Assembly: GCF_902830275.1 (NCBI RefSeq)
Contig: NZ_CADESW010000023.1
Coordinates: forward strand, 62,001-126,000
Source: Burkholderia stagnalis
GTDB taxonomy: Bacteria > Pseudomonadota > Gammaproteobacteria > Burkholderiales > Burkholderiaceae
Length of the DNA: 64,000 nt
Direction: 5' to 3'
In this document: positions 10,013-19,030 of the stretch, in pieces
How positions within the stretch are numbered: position 1 is the stretch's first letter
How the letters are laid out: each line of letters begins with the position of its first letter
Program-made: the position numbers and the translations under genes
Notes under the pieces: generated by a model
The model's database searches: none
Told to the model about the DNA's origin: nothing
What the model saw: the letters and a program-made list of their open reading frames with translations, nothing else

Positions 10013-13000
10013 TCAGTGGAATTCGCGGCTCGACGTGCGCAGGCCGCCGAGCAGCGGCGTCAGGTCCTCGAAATGCTGCGCGACGAGGTGCCGCACGTCG
10101 CTCTCGACCTGCCACACGCCCGACGCCGCGAGCAGCCGCGAATCGAGCGTCTCGCGGCGCTGCCGCGCGAGCAGCTCGGGCCGCACGATCACGTTCACGC
10201 AGCCCGTTTCGTCCTCGAGCGTCATGAACATCACCCCTTTCGCGGTGCCCGGCATCTGCCGCGCGATCACGAGCCCGCACGCGCGCGCGAGCCGGCCGTT
10301 GCGGCGGTCGCGCAGCTCGGCCGCGGACGACAGCCGCTGCGCGCGCAGCGCGGGCCGCAGCAGCGCGACGGGGTGACGGTTCAGCGTGAGGCCGGTCGTG
10401 TGGTAGTCGGACAGGATGTCGTCGGCCTCCGACGGCGCGCCGAGCGCGGGCCGCTCGGGCTCGTCGATCGGCGCGGCCGCGAGCAGGTCGCGCTCGGGCG
10501 CCGCGGCGACGGCCTGCCACAGCGCATCGCGGCGATGGCCGGCCAGCGTCGCGAGCGCGTTCGCGGCGGCCAGCGCCTCGAGGTCGCGGCGCTCGAGCTG
10601 CGCGCGGCGCGCGAGCGCATCGACGTTCTCGAACGGGCCGGCCGTGCGCGCGGCCTCGATCCGCCGCGCGGCCGCCTCGCCGAGGCCGCGCACGAGCGAC
10701 AGGCCGAGCCGCACCGCGGGCCGGCCGTGCGGCGGCGCCTCGCCGGGCAGCGCTTCGAGCGACGCCTCCCAGCCGCTCACCGTCGCGTCGACCGGCAGGA
10801 CCGTCACGCCGTGGCGCTTCGCGTCCTGCACGAGCTGCGCGGGCGCGTAGAAGCCCATCGGCTGGCTGTTCAGCAACGCGGCGAGGAAGATCGCGGGCTC
10901 GTGGCATTTGAGCCAGCTGCTCGCGTACACGAGATGCGCGAAGCTGGCCGCGTGGCTCTCCGGAAAACCGTAATCGCCGAAGCCCTTGATCTGCTCGAAA
11001 ATCTGCTCGGCGAATTCGGGCGGATAGTCGCGCTCCCGCATCCCGTCGACGATCTTGCGGTGATATTGCTCGAGATTGCCCTTGCGCTTCCACGCCGCCA
11101 TCGCGCGACGCAATTCGTCGGCCTCGCCGGGCGTGAAGCCGGCCGCGATCATCGCGATCTGCATCACCTGCTCCTGGAAGATCGGCACGCCTTTCGTGCG
11201 TTCGAGCGCGGGCTTCAGATCCTCCTTCGGATAACTGACTTTCTCGATTCCCTGCCGCCGCTTCAGGTACGGATGCACGGCGCCGCCCTGGATCGGCCCC
11301 GGCCGCACGATCGCGACCTCGATCACGAGATCGTAGTAGTCGCGCGGCCTCAGGCGCGGCAACATCGACATCTGGGCGCGCGATTCGATCTGGAACACGC
11401 CGACCGTGTCGGCTCGGCAGATCATGTCGTAGGTGTCGTCGTCATCCTGCACGATGTCGTCCATCCCGAACGGCCTGTCGTCGTCAGGCCGGCCGCCCCG
11501 CTTCGGCGGCCCGCGCCATGCGGTGACCATGTCGAATGCGCGATGCAGCGCCGACAGCATGCCGAGCGCGAGCACGTCGACCTTCATCAGCCCGAGCGCT
11601 TCGAGATCGTCCTTGTCCCACTGGATCACGCGCCGCCCGTCCATCGCCGCGTTCTCGACCGGCACGAGCCGCGTGAGCTTGCCGCGGCTGATCACGAAGC
11701 CGCCCGAATGCTGCGACAGGTGGCGCGGGAAATTGAGCAGCCGCGCGGCAAGCTCGGCCCAGGCCTGGATCAGCGGCGTGCCGGGGTCGAGGCCGACGGA
11801 CGCGAATTGCTGCAGCAGATCGCGGCTGCCGTCGAACCAGCGATGCCCCTTCGCGACGCGCTCGATCAGCATCGGATCGACGCCGAGCGCCTTGCCGGTC
11901 TCGCGCAGCGCGCCGCGCGGGCGGTAGGTCGATACGGCGGCGGCAAGCGCGGCACGGTTGTGGCCGTATTTCTCGTACAGGTACTGGATGACTTCCTCGC
12001 GCCGCTGATGCTCGAAGTCGACGTCGATATCGGGCGGCTCGCCGCGCTCGCGGCTGATGAAGCGCTCGAACAGCAAGGTGCTGCGCTCCGGATCCACCTC
12101 GGTCACGCCGAGGCAATAGCAGACGACCGAATTCGCGGCCGAGCCGCGCCCCTGGCACAGGATGTTCCGGCTGCGGGCATAGGTGACGACGTCGTACACC
12201 GTCAGGAAGAACGGCTCGTATTTCAGGTCATGGATCAATTCGAGTTCGTGCTTGATCAACCCCTCCACCTTCGCCGGCACGCCGTTCGGATAACGCCGGC
12301 GCGCGCCTGCCCAGGTTTCCTGCGCCAGATAGCTGGCCGGCGTGTGTCCGTCCGGCACGAGCTCGAGCGGATACTCGTAGCTCAGGTCGCCGAGCGAGAA
12401 GCTGCACGCATCGAGCATCGCGCACGTCTGCGCAATCTCGTCCAGCGAAAACAGCTTCGCGATCCGCCCGCGCGAACGCAAATGCTGTTCCGCGTTCGGC
12501 GCGAGCGCATACCCGCATTCCGAGACCGGCATCCCGACGCGAATCGCCGTCATCACGTCCTGCAGCGGCTTGCATGAGCGCAGGTGCATCGTCACATCGC
12601 CGAGCGCAACGATAGGCACGCCGCGCCGCTCGCCCGCCGCACGAATCTCCTCGCGCTGCACACCATCCAGCGCGCGCTGCAACTGCACGAGCCCGAGCCG
12701 CGCGTGCTCGCCGAACGTCGCGCGAAACCACGCGACCTGCGCGTCGAGCACATCCGCGCGCACCGGATACGCGGGCACGAGAATCGCAAAGCAGTCGGGC
12801 ATGCCGCGCAGATGCGCAAACTCGGCAGGCGGCGCCGACAGCATTCTCGACGTCAGCCGGTAGGTGCCCTTCGGCGCGTTCATGCGCCTCCACGAAATCA
12901 GTTCGGACAGGTTGCCGTAGCCTTCGCGGTTCTGCGCAAGCAGCACGAGCCCGAACGCGCCGGGGCCCGGATCGTGGCCGGGCGGCACATCGTCCGGCGT

Positions 13001-13231
13001 CACGTCGAAATACGCGCCGATGACGAGCGGCAGCCCTTTCGCCTTCGCCGCGACATGCATCCGCGGCGCGCCCGCGAGCGAGCATTCGTCGGTGATCGCG
13101 ATGCCGCGATAGCCGAGGTCGAACGCGCGCTCGACCAGCTCCTCCGCATGCGACGCGCCATGCAGAAACGAGAAGTTCGAGCGGCAGAACAACTCCGCGT
13201 AATCGGGCAACCCACTGAGTTTCGCAACCAT
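10013..13231 (-). CDS. dnaE2: Error-prone DNA polymerase DnaE2
   Basis: C-family replicative-type polymerase subunit (1072 aa) used for damage-induced translesion synthesis. The N-terminal PHP domain starts YAELFCRSNFSFLHGASH. The polymerase core carries the paired acidic residues in GEPPDIDVDFEHQRRE and the VQDDDDTYDMICRADTVGVFQIESRAQM region. Then come HhH and OB-fold domains near the C-terminus (MFMTLEDETGCVNVIVRPEL). It lacks the extended beta-binding and tau-binding tail of DnaE1, as usual for DnaE2. It starts at ATG 13231, only 6 bp after the imuB stop, so it is the third gene of the LexA-controlled cassette. Confidence 0.97.
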   Translation of the reverse strand: MVAKLSGLPDYAELFCRSNFSFLHGASHAEELVERAFDLGYRGIAITDECSLAGAPRMHVAAKAKGLPLVIGAYFDVTPDDVPPGHDPGPGAFGLVLLAQNREGYGNLSELISWRRMNAPKGTYRLTSRMLSAPPAEFAHLRGMPDCFAILVPAYPVRADVLDAQVAWFRATFGEHARLGLVQLQRALDGVQREEIRAAGERRGVPIVALGDVTMHLRSCKPLQDVMTAIRVGMPVSECGYALAPNAEQHLRSRGRIAKLFSLDEIAQTCAMLDACSFSLGDLSYEYPLELVPDGHTPASYLAQETWAGARRRYPNGVPAKVEGLIKHELELIHDLKYEPFFLTVYDVVTYARSRNILCQGRGSAANSVVCYCLGVTEVDPERSTLLFERFISRERGEPPDIDVDFEHQRREEVIQYLYEKYGHNRAALAAAVSTYRPRGALRETGKALGVDPMLIERVAKGHRWFDGSRDLLQQFASVGLDPGTPLIQAWAELAARLLNFPRHLSQHSGGFVISRGKLTRLVPVENAAMDGRRVIQWDKDDLEALGLMKVDVLALGMLSALHRAFDMVTAWRGPPKRGGRPDDDRPFGMDDIVQDDDDTYDMICRADTVGVFQIESRAQMSMLPRLRPRDYYDLVIEVAIVRPGPIQGGAVHPYLKRRQGIEKVSYPKEDLKPALERTKGVPIFQEQVMQIAMIAAGFTPGEADELRRAMAAWKRKGNLEQYHRKIVDGMRERDYPPEFAEQIFEQIKGFGDYGFPESHAASFAHLVYASSWLKCHEPAIFLAALLNSQPMGFYAPAQLVQDAKRHGVTVLPVDATVSGWEASLEALPGEAPPHGRPAVRLGLSLVRGLGEAAARRIEAARTAGPFENVDALARRAQLERRDLEALAAANALATLAGHRRDALWQAVAAAPERDLLAAAPIDEPERPALGAPSEADDILSDYHTTGLTLNRHPVALLRPALRAQRLSSAAELRDRRNGRLARACGLVIARQMPGTAKGVMFMTLEDETGCVNVIVRPELLARQRRETLDSRLLAASGVWQVESDVRHLVAQHFEDLTPLLGGLRTSSREFH

Positions 13232-13237
13232 CGCCGC

Positions 13238-14728
13238 TCACCCGAACAGGCCGTGCAGGAACCAGCGCGGCTCGGCCTGGCTCCCCGAGCGCTCCCTGAA
13301 CACCCAGTAGCACGCGCCCGCCTCGTCCTGCGCAACGAAGTAATCGCGCGCCGCCAGTTGGCCGTCGAACCAGCCCGCCTCGATCCGCTCCGGCGACGAC
13401 ATCGTCCTGAGCGGCGTGCGGAACACCGGCCTTTCGTTGCGCATCAGCAGCGGCTGCGGCTCGGCCAGCAGCCACGCGGGGCGCGGCGGCGCGGCCGGCG
13501 GGCCGGCGGACGGCTTGCCGGCCGGCGCATCGAGCGGCAGCCAGCGGTTCGCGGCCTCGGGCCGATGATCGGCGACGGGCGCCGCGCGCAAGACGTTCTC
13601 CGCGCCGAGCCGCGCGACCAGCAGCTCGATGAGCCGCGCGCGCGTCTCGCGCGTGCCGCCCGGCTCGGGGAACAGATCCTCGGCCGGCGGCGCGACCGAC
13701 TCGACGCGCGTGGCCGTCACGCGCACCGCGATCACCGCGGCCGACAGCTCGACCCGCGCGAGCCGCTCGCCGAGCAGCCGCATGAAATGCCCCTCATCGC
13801 GCACGGGCGACGCGAACGCGAGCTCGAGCAGCGTCGGCGGCACGGCCTGGCGGCCCCGCTCGTGCTCGAGGCCGACCGTCATCGCGGCGAGCGACAGCTG
13901 CCGCGCGGCCAGCCAGCCGCACAGCTGCACGACGAGCCGCCGCGCGGCGAACAGCACGGCCTCCGCGTATTCGACGCGCTCCGGCAATTCGAGCCGCACG
14001 TCGAACACGGGCGGCACCGCCATCCACGCCAGCGGCTCGACCGCCTCGCCGTACGCGCGATCGAGCGCGGCCAGCAGCGCGGGACCGCAGCGGCGCTGCA
14101 GCCCCGCGCGCGGCAGCCCGCGCAGATCGGCGAGCGTGCAGCAGCCGAGGCCGTCGAACCAGCCCGCGTACGGACGCGCGTCGGGCAGCAGCACGCACGG
14201 CAGCCCATCGAGCGCGCGAACGAGCGACGCCTGGCGCGCGACGCGCCGGCGCGTGCGCCCGCGGCCCGCCGCGGCGCGCGCGAGCAGCCACGCGCCGCGC
14301 CCGGTCGGCGCGGCGGACAGGCGCGCCGCATAGCCGAGCGCCGCGAGCGTCGCCCGCACCTGGCGGCACAGCGACGGCAGCCCGCCGAACAGGCGCAGGC
14401 TCGGGCCGACGTCGACGACGAGCGTCGCTTCGTCGTCGAGCGCGACGCACGGCGAGAAGCGCAGCAGCGCGAGCGCGACCGCGCGCAGCGCGTCGGCCTC
14501 GCGCGCGGGATCGCGTTCGACGAGCTGCGTATCGGGCGCGAGCGTCAGCACGCCGCCGCGCTTCATGCCCGCGCGCACGCCCTGCCGGTGCGCGGCCGCG
14601 TCGGCGATCAGCACGACGCCCTGCTCGAGCACCGCGCAGCCGGCCGCACCGGCCTTTGCGTCAGACGGCGGCGGGGCGCACACGTCGAGCGGCAGGCGCG
14701 GCAGATGGATGCCGAGCAAGACGCGCAT
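13238..14728 (-). CDS. imuB: ImuB, Y-family polymerase-like mutagenesis protein
   Basis: Non-catalytic member of the DinB/UmuC polymerase family that in other bacteria links DnaE2 to the beta clamp during induced mutagenesis. The product begins MRVLLGIHLPRLPLDV and continues with palm/finger-like segments (LAPDTQLVERDP, LRFSPCVALDDEATLVVDVG). The usual acidic metal-binding pattern of active Y-family polymerases is not obvious. It ends with the typical aromatic tail YWVFRERSG and PRWFLHGLFG. I chose ATG 14728 over an in-frame TTG at 14743. Its 5' end overlaps imuA by 68 bp in another frame, an unusually long coding overlap. Confidence 0.93.
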   Translation of the reverse strand: MRVLLGIHLPRLPLDVCAPPPSDAKAGAAGCAVLEQGVVLIADAAAHRQGVRAGMKRGGVLTLAPDTQLVERDPAREADALRAVALALLRFSPCVALDDEATLVVDVGPSLRLFGGLPSLCRQVRATLAALGYAARLSAAPTGRGAWLLARAAAGRGRTRRRVARQASLVRALDGLPCVLLPDARPYAGWFDGLGCCTLADLRGLPRAGLQRRCGPALLAALDRAYGEAVEPLAWMAVPPVFDVRLELPERVEYAEAVLFAARRLVVQLCGWLAARQLSLAAMTVGLEHERGRQAVPPTLLELAFASPVRDEGHFMRLLGERLARVELSAAVIAVRVTATRVESVAPPAEDLFPEPGGTRETRARLIELLVARLGAENVLRAAPVADHRPEAANRWLPLDAPAGKPSAGPPAAPPRPAWLLAEPQPLLMRNERPVFRTPLRTMSSPERIEAGWFDGQLAARDYFVAQDEAGACYWVFRERSGSQAEPRWFLHGLFG

Positions 14729-15368
14729 AGCGGCTCTCCACAATAGGCGATGGCAGGTCGAGCACGAGCGGCTCGCCGCGTGCGGGCCCGCGCCGCTTGA
14801 CGATGTCGACCGACACGCCGCCCGGCGCCGGATGCAGCGCGACGCGCAGCACCGCGGGCGACGGCTGCCGCGCGGCCGGCAGCGGGCGCAGCATCACGAA
14901 CAGCGTGTCGCCCGTGCGGGCGGCCGCGAGATGCAGGCGCCGCAGCGCATCGGGCCGCGCGTCCTGCCAGAGCAGCAAGGCACCGCAGCAGCCTGTCTTG
15001 AGCGCCTGCTCGGCGGCCCACAGCGCGTCCGTGCGGCTGCCGGCGCGCAGCCACAGCAGCGCGTCGGCCGGCACGCCGAGGCCGGCGAGCGCGCTCGCAT
15101 GCGGCGACTGCGGCGGCGCGACGAGCGCGAGCGGCCGCCGGGCGCTGACGGTGCGCGCGAGCGCGGGCGCGAGCAGCCGCATCTCGCCGCAGCCCGGCTG
15201 CGCGGCCAGCAGCTCGACGAGCCCGCCGACCGGCCAGCCGCCGCCGGGCAGCTCGGCGGACAGCGCCGCGAAACCGGTCTCGATCGTGCGCGGGCCGCCG
15301 CGCGCCAGCTGCGAACCGCGCCAGAGCGTCGGATGCAGGGATTCGGGAGAAATGGAGGATGCGAGCAT
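14661..15368 (-). CDS. imuA: ImuA, translesion synthesis-associated RecA/SulA-like protein
   Basis: First gene of the SOS mutagenesis cassette, about 235 aa. The N-terminus shows the family pattern HPTLWRGSQLAR then TGFAALSAELPGGGWPVGGLVELLA, a RecA-like fold with a degenerate nucleotide-binding loop. It acts with ImuB and DnaE2 in damage tolerance. An in-frame GTG at 15380 would put the LexA box only two bases upstream of the start codon. ATG 15368, with GGGTGG upstream, leaves room for a transcript start and is preferred. The 3' end overlaps imuB by 68 bp. Confidence 0.92.
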   Translation of the reverse strand: MLASSISPESLHPTLWRGSQLARGGPRTIETGFAALSAELPGGGWPVGGLVELLAAQPGCGEMRLLAPALARTVSARRPLALVAPPQSPHASALAGLGVPADALLWLRAGSRTDALWAAEQALKTGCCGALLLWQDARPDALRRLHLAAARTGDTLFVMLRPLPAARQPSPAVLRVALHPAPGGVSVDIVKRRGPARGEPLVLDLPSPIVESRYARLARHPSAAPAARRVRPAAV

Positions 15369-15382
15369 GACGCCACCCACAA

Positions 15383-15398
15383 CTGTATGGATATACAG
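15383..15398. promoter_or_regulatory. LexA (SOS) box
   Basis: CTGT-N8-ACAG (CTGTATGGATATACAG) matches the gammaproteobacterial/betaproteobacterial LexA consensus exactly in the conserved half-sites. It ends about 15 bp before the chosen imuA ATG and should repress imuA-imuB-dnaE2 until SOS induction. Confidence 0.92.
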
Positions 15399-15512
15399 TA
15401 TATGGCAATGCTCGCGCGCCGCACAGTGCCGGCGGAAAACCGGCCTTTCGTCAGAGGAGAGACGCGGCGAATGCCGGCCGGAGCGCGGCCCCGGCCGATC
15501 CGCGACGAGGCG

Positions 15513-16307
15513 CTAGCCGAGCAGCAGCGCGTCGTCGTCGAGCTGCTCGTGCCGCACCTTCTCGAACATCTGCAGCAGGTCCGGCACGTCGAGCCCGCGG
15601 CGCGCATCGCCCGACACGTCGAGCACGACCTGCCCCTGGTGCAGCATCACCGTGCGATCGCCGTAGTCGAGCGCCTGCCGCATGCTGTGCGTGACCATCA
15701 TCGTCGTCAGCCTGCTTTCCGCGACGATGCGCGCGGTCAGCTCCAGCACGAACGCGGCCGTCTTCGGGTCGAGCGCGGCCGTGTGCTCGTCGAGCAGCAG
15801 GATCCGCGACGGCCGCAGCGACGCCATCAGCAGGCTCACCGCCTGCCGCTGGCCACCCGACAGCAGGCCGATCCGGTCGGTCAGCCGGTTCTCGAGGCCG
15901 AGGTTCAGCAGCCGCAGCTTGTCGCGGAACAGCTCGCGCGACGGCCGGTCGAGCGCGGCCCGCAAGCCGCGCCGCGCGCCGCGCGCCATCGCGAGCGCCA
16001 TGTTCTCCTCGATCGTCAGCGCTTCGCAGGTGCCGGCCATCGGATCCTGGAACACGCGCGCGACGAGGTGCGCGCGATCCCACGCCGGCTGGCGCGTGAC
16101 GTCCGCGCCGTCGATCGCGATGCGGCCCGCGTCGACCGCCTGGTCGCCGCTGATCGCGTTGAGGAAGGTCGACTTGCCCGCGCCGTTCGAGCCGATCACC
16201 GCGACGAACTGGCCGTCGGGAATCTCGAGCGACAGGCCGCGCAGCGCGCGCGTCTCGATCGGCGTGCCGGGGTTGAAGGTGAGCTTCAGGTCTTGTGCGG
16301 ACAGCAT
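15513..16307 (-). CDS. ABC transporter ATP-binding protein (TrpX-type importer)
   Basis: 264-aa cytoplasmic ATPase. Walker A GSNGAGKST (about 39-47), signature LSGGQRQ (about 149-155), Walker B ILLLDEHTAAL (about 169-179) and an H-loop in MMVTHSMRQ are all present. It follows the permease gene with a single base between and forms a three-gene operon with the binding protein. Relatives of this ABC type import small molecules; some are associated with tryptophan metabolism (TrpX/TrpYZ), but the ligand here cannot be read from the sequence. Confidence 0.93.
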   Translation of the reverse strand: MLSAQDLKLTFNPGTPIETRALRGLSLEIPDGQFVAVIGSNGAGKSTFLNAISGDQAVDAGRIAIDGADVTRQPAWDRAHLVARVFQDPMAGTCEALTIEENMALAMARGARRGLRAALDRPSRELFRDKLRLLNLGLENRLTDRIGLLSGGQRQAVSLLMASLRPSRILLLDEHTAALDPKTAAFVLELTARIVAESRLTTMMVTHSMRQALDYGDRTVMLHQGQVVLDVSGDARRGLDVPDLLQMFEKVRHEQLDDDALLLG

Positions 16308-16308
16308 G

Positions 16309-17205
16309 TCATGCCCCTCCGTTCTTGCGCGCGAACAGCTTCTTGCGCGTCGCCGGCAGCACCAGCGCGATCGTGACGAGCGCGGCCGTCACGAGGTTCA
16401 GATCCTGCGCCTTCAGGCCGATGAATTCGCTGTTCAGCGCGAGCGCGATGAAGAAGCGGTAGACGATCGCGCCGAGCACCACCGCGAGCGTCGTCAGCAC
16501 CAGCCGGCGCGCGGGCAGCAGCGTCTCGCCGATGATCACCGCGGCCAGCCCGATCACGATCGTGCCGATCCCCATCGAGATGTCCGAGCCGCCCTGCGTC
16601 TGCGCGAAGAGCGCCCCCGCGAGCGCGACGAGCGCGTTCGACAGCGCCATCCCGGCGAGCGTCGCGCGGCCGGTCGCGATGCCCTGCGCGCGCGCCATCC
16701 GCGGGTTCGCGCCGGTCGCGCGCATCGCGAGGCCGAGCTGCGACGAGAAGAACCAGTCGAGGCCGAGCTTCGCGACCACGACGACGATCGCGAGCAGCGC
16801 CGGGCGCAGCACGTAGTCGGGCAGCCAGTCGGGCTGCAGCACGGTGAACAGCGTCGGCTCGGTGATGAGCGGCACGTTCGGCCGGCCCATGATCCGCAGG
16901 TTCACCGAATACAGCGCGATCATCATCAGGATGCTGGCGAGCAGATCCATGATCTTCAGGCGCACGTTGAGCCAGCCCGTGACGAAGCCGGCCAGCGCGC
17001 CCGCGACGATCGCGAGCCCGGTCGCGGCGAACGGGTCGAAGCCGGCCGAGATCAGCGTCGCGGCCACCGCGCCGCCGAGCGGGAAGCTGCCGTCGACGGT
17101 CAGGTCGGGGAAATTGAGGATGCGGAACGAAATCAGCACCCCGAGGGCGACGAGGCTGAAGATCAGGCCGATCTCCAGTGCGCCCAGAAACGAGAACAGA
17201 GACAT
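16309..17205 (-). CDS. ABC transporter permease (TrpX-type importer)
   Basis: 298-aa integral membrane protein of the BPD_transp_2/LivH-like permease family, with about eight or nine hydrophobic helices (IGLIFSLVALGVLISFRILNF at the N-terminus). It shows the family segment FPDLTVDGSFPLGGAVAAT and the cytoplasmic coupling loop with LAMRATGANPRMARAQGI (about 165-182). It pairs with the ATPase just downstream and the periplasmic binding protein just upstream. Substrate unknown. Confidence 0.92.
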   Translation of the reverse strand: MSLFSFLGALEIGLIFSLVALGVLISFRILNFPDLTVDGSFPLGGAVAATLISAGFDPFAATGLAIVAGALAGFVTGWLNVRLKIMDLLASILMMIALYSVNLRIMGRPNVPLITEPTLFTVLQPDWLPDYVLRPALLAIVVVVAKLGLDWFFSSQLGLAMRATGANPRMARAQGIATGRATLAGMALSNALVALAGALFAQTQGGSDISMGIGTIVIGLAAVIIGETLLPARRLVLTTLAVVLGAIVYRFFIALALNSEFIGLKAQDLNLVTAALVTIALVLPATRKKLFARKNGGA

Positions 17206-17343
17206 GGTGGGGAATCCTGTTGCTGCCCGGCCGGACGTGTACGGCCGGGTGAAGCGAACGGGCGGCCCCGGATGGGAGCCGCCCGTGCGGCGATGTCATC
17301 CAGGCCCGGATCGGGCCTGCCGGCGCGGCGCTCGGGCCGCGGC

Positions 17344-18309
17344 TTACTTGATGACCGTCTTCGCGTCCTTGACGAGATCCGGCGCGAGCGTCGCGCCCTG
17401 CTTCTCGGCCGCGCCCGTGTTCACGAACAGTTCGAGGTTGCTGCTCGTCTCCGATGCGATCGCACCCGGCTTCTCGCCCTTCAGGATCCGCGCGACGACC
17501 TTGCCGGTCTGGCGGCCGAGGTCGCCGTAGTTGATGCCGAGCGCCGCGATGCCGCCGCGCTTCACGCTGTCGGTGTCGCCCGCGACGAGCGGGATCTTCG
17601 CCTCGTTCGCGACCTTCACGAGCGCCTCGTACGCGGACACGACGTTGTTGTCGGTGTTCGTGTAGATCACGTCGACCTTGCCGATCAGGCTCTTCGCGGC
17701 CGGGCCGATGTCGACGGTGCGCGGCGCGGCCGCTTCCTTGAGCGTCATCCCCTGCTTCGCGAGGATCGCCTTGAGCTCCTTCACGACGACGACCGAGTTC
17801 GCCTCGCCCGGGTTGTAGACCATGCCGACCGTCTTCGCATTCGGCACGACGCGCTTGATCAGCGCGACCTGGCGGTCGAGCGGCAGCTTGTCGGACACGC
17901 CCGTCACGTTGGTGCCCGTCGGGCCCCAGCCCTTCACGAGCTGCGCGGCGACCGGATCGGTGACGCCCGAATAGACGACCGGCACGCTCTTCGTCGACGC
18001 GACCACCGCCTGCGCGGCCGGCGTCGCGATCGCGACGATCACGTCGGGCTTGTCGCCGATGAACTTGCGCGCGATCTGCGCGGCGGTGCCCGTGTTGCCC
18101 TGCGCGCTCTGGTATTCCCACTTGAGCTTGTCGTCGCCGTAGCCTTCGGCCTTCAGCTCGGCGCGCACGCCGTCGCGGATCGCGTCGAGCGCCGGGTGGT
18201 CGACGATCGACAGCACCTTGACGGTCTGCGCGTGCGCGGCGCCGGCCAGCGCGAGTGCGGCGACGCCGGCCGTGATCGAACGGATCGCGAAAGTCTTGAA
18301 TCGCTTCAT
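17344..18309 (-). CDS. ABC transporter substrate-binding protein, TrpX/DUF534 family
   Basis: Periplasmic binding protein of 321 aa. The chosen ATG at 18309 follows a strong GGGGGAG ribosome site and gives a clear signal peptide (MKRFKTFAIRS, hydrophobic core, cleavage after AAHA). The open frame extends upstream to 18573, but that part is low-complexity Arg/Gly-rich and lacks a start site. The mature protein has the two-lobed pattern of the family (VKVLSIVDHPALDAIRDG, KFIGDKPDVIVAIATPAAQA, DVIYTNTDNNVVSAYEAL). First gene of the operon; 138 bp separate it from the permease. Ligand not identifiable from sequence. Confidence 0.92.
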   Translation of the reverse strand: MKRFKTFAIRSITAGVAALALAGAAHAQTVKVLSIVDHPALDAIRDGVRAELKAEGYGDDKLKWEYQSAQGNTGTAAQIARKFIGDKPDVIVAIATPAAQAVVASTKSVPVVYSGVTDPVAAQLVKGWGPTGTNVTGVSDKLPLDRQVALIKRVVPNAKTVGMVYNPGEANSVVVVKELKAILAKQGMTLKEAAAPRTVDIGPAAKSLIGKVDVIYTNTDNNVVSAYEALVKVANEAKIPLVAGDTDSVKRGGIAALGINYGDLGRQTGKVVARILKGEKPGAIASETSSNLELFVNTGAAEKQGATLAPDLVKDAKTVIK

Positions 18310-18640
18310 GGATGAGTCTCCCCCGTATTGTGTCGGTTCTGGATGATGGATTCCCGCCGCCGTCGGGCGGGCGCCGCCGCGCGTACGACACGCCGGCGAT
18401 CGGCCCGCGCACGCTCCGGGAAAGCGTGCAGCGGCGAACGCACGAGGATACCATTTCCGCAGACCACCGCCTGACTTGATGCTTTCGCGCGGCACGCCGG
18501 ATCGCGGCCCTCGCCGGGGTCCGAAAATGCGTGCGAAGCCCGGCCGGCGGCGGTGCCGGCCCGTGTCGGCCAACGCGTCAGCCTGGCTTGCGGCTTTACG
18601 CTATGCTGTCGCCGACCCAATCCACTCCATCGGAGGGCAG
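18310..18640. other. Intergenic region between divergent TrpX-type operon and four-cysteine gene
   Basis: 331 bp with no convincing coding potential of its own. It must hold promoters for both divergent genes, but I see no clean -35/-10 pair. GC-rich hairpin-like stretches such as CCGCCG...CGGGCGG occur near 18354-18380. Confidence 0.6.
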
Positions 18641-18949
18641 ATGAAACGGGGGATCCGAGCCATCGCATGCGCAGCCGCCGCGCTGGCGCTGCCGGGCGCG
18701 GCGTTCGCGCTGACCGACGGCGGCGCGCAATACGACGCGTGCATGCTCAACGCGCTGCGCGAAAGCCGCAACGGCGCGGCTGCGCAGCTGATCCAGCGCT
18801 CGTGCGACGCGCTGTACCGCGACAACGCGATGCTGCTGCCGCGCGAGCGGCGCTTTCACGAGTGCGTCGTGCAGTCGCTGCCGGGCGTGCGCGACAACTA
18901 TGCGATCCAGCAGATCATGTCGATCTGCTCGCGGCGCGGCGATATGTAA
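18641..18949 (+). CDS. Small secreted four-cysteine protein (VF_A0006-like)
   Basis: 102-aa product with a strong GGAGGG ribosome site, a signal peptide (MKRGIRAIACAAAALALPGAAFA) and a mature part of about 79 aa with four spaced cysteines (in DACML, RSCDAL, HECVV and SICSRR). These probably form two disulfide bonds in the periplasm. The spacing fits the small family named VF_A0006 four-cysteine protein; no function is known to me. An upstream in-frame extension to 18476 lacks a ribosome site and was rejected. It is monocistronic and ends in its own terminator. Confidence 0.8.
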   Translation: MKRGIRAIACAAAALALPGAAFALTDGGAQYDACMLNALRESRNGAAAQLIQRSCDALYRDNAMLLPRERRFHECVVQSLPGVRDNYAIQQIMSICSRRGDM

Positions 18950-18972
18950 GCGCACACCAACCGCGCGAATGA

Positions 18973-19001
18973 AAAAGGGCCTGCACGATGCAGGCCCTTT
19001 T
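18973..19001. terminator. Bidirectional intrinsic terminator
   Basis: Perfect 13-bp stem (AAAAGGGCCTGCA and TGCAGGCCCTTTT) with a CGA loop. It serves the four-cysteine gene and the convergent metQ-like gene. Confidence 0.9.
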
Positions 19002-19030
19002 CGCTCAGCGGTCCGACCGGTGTGCGGCGT

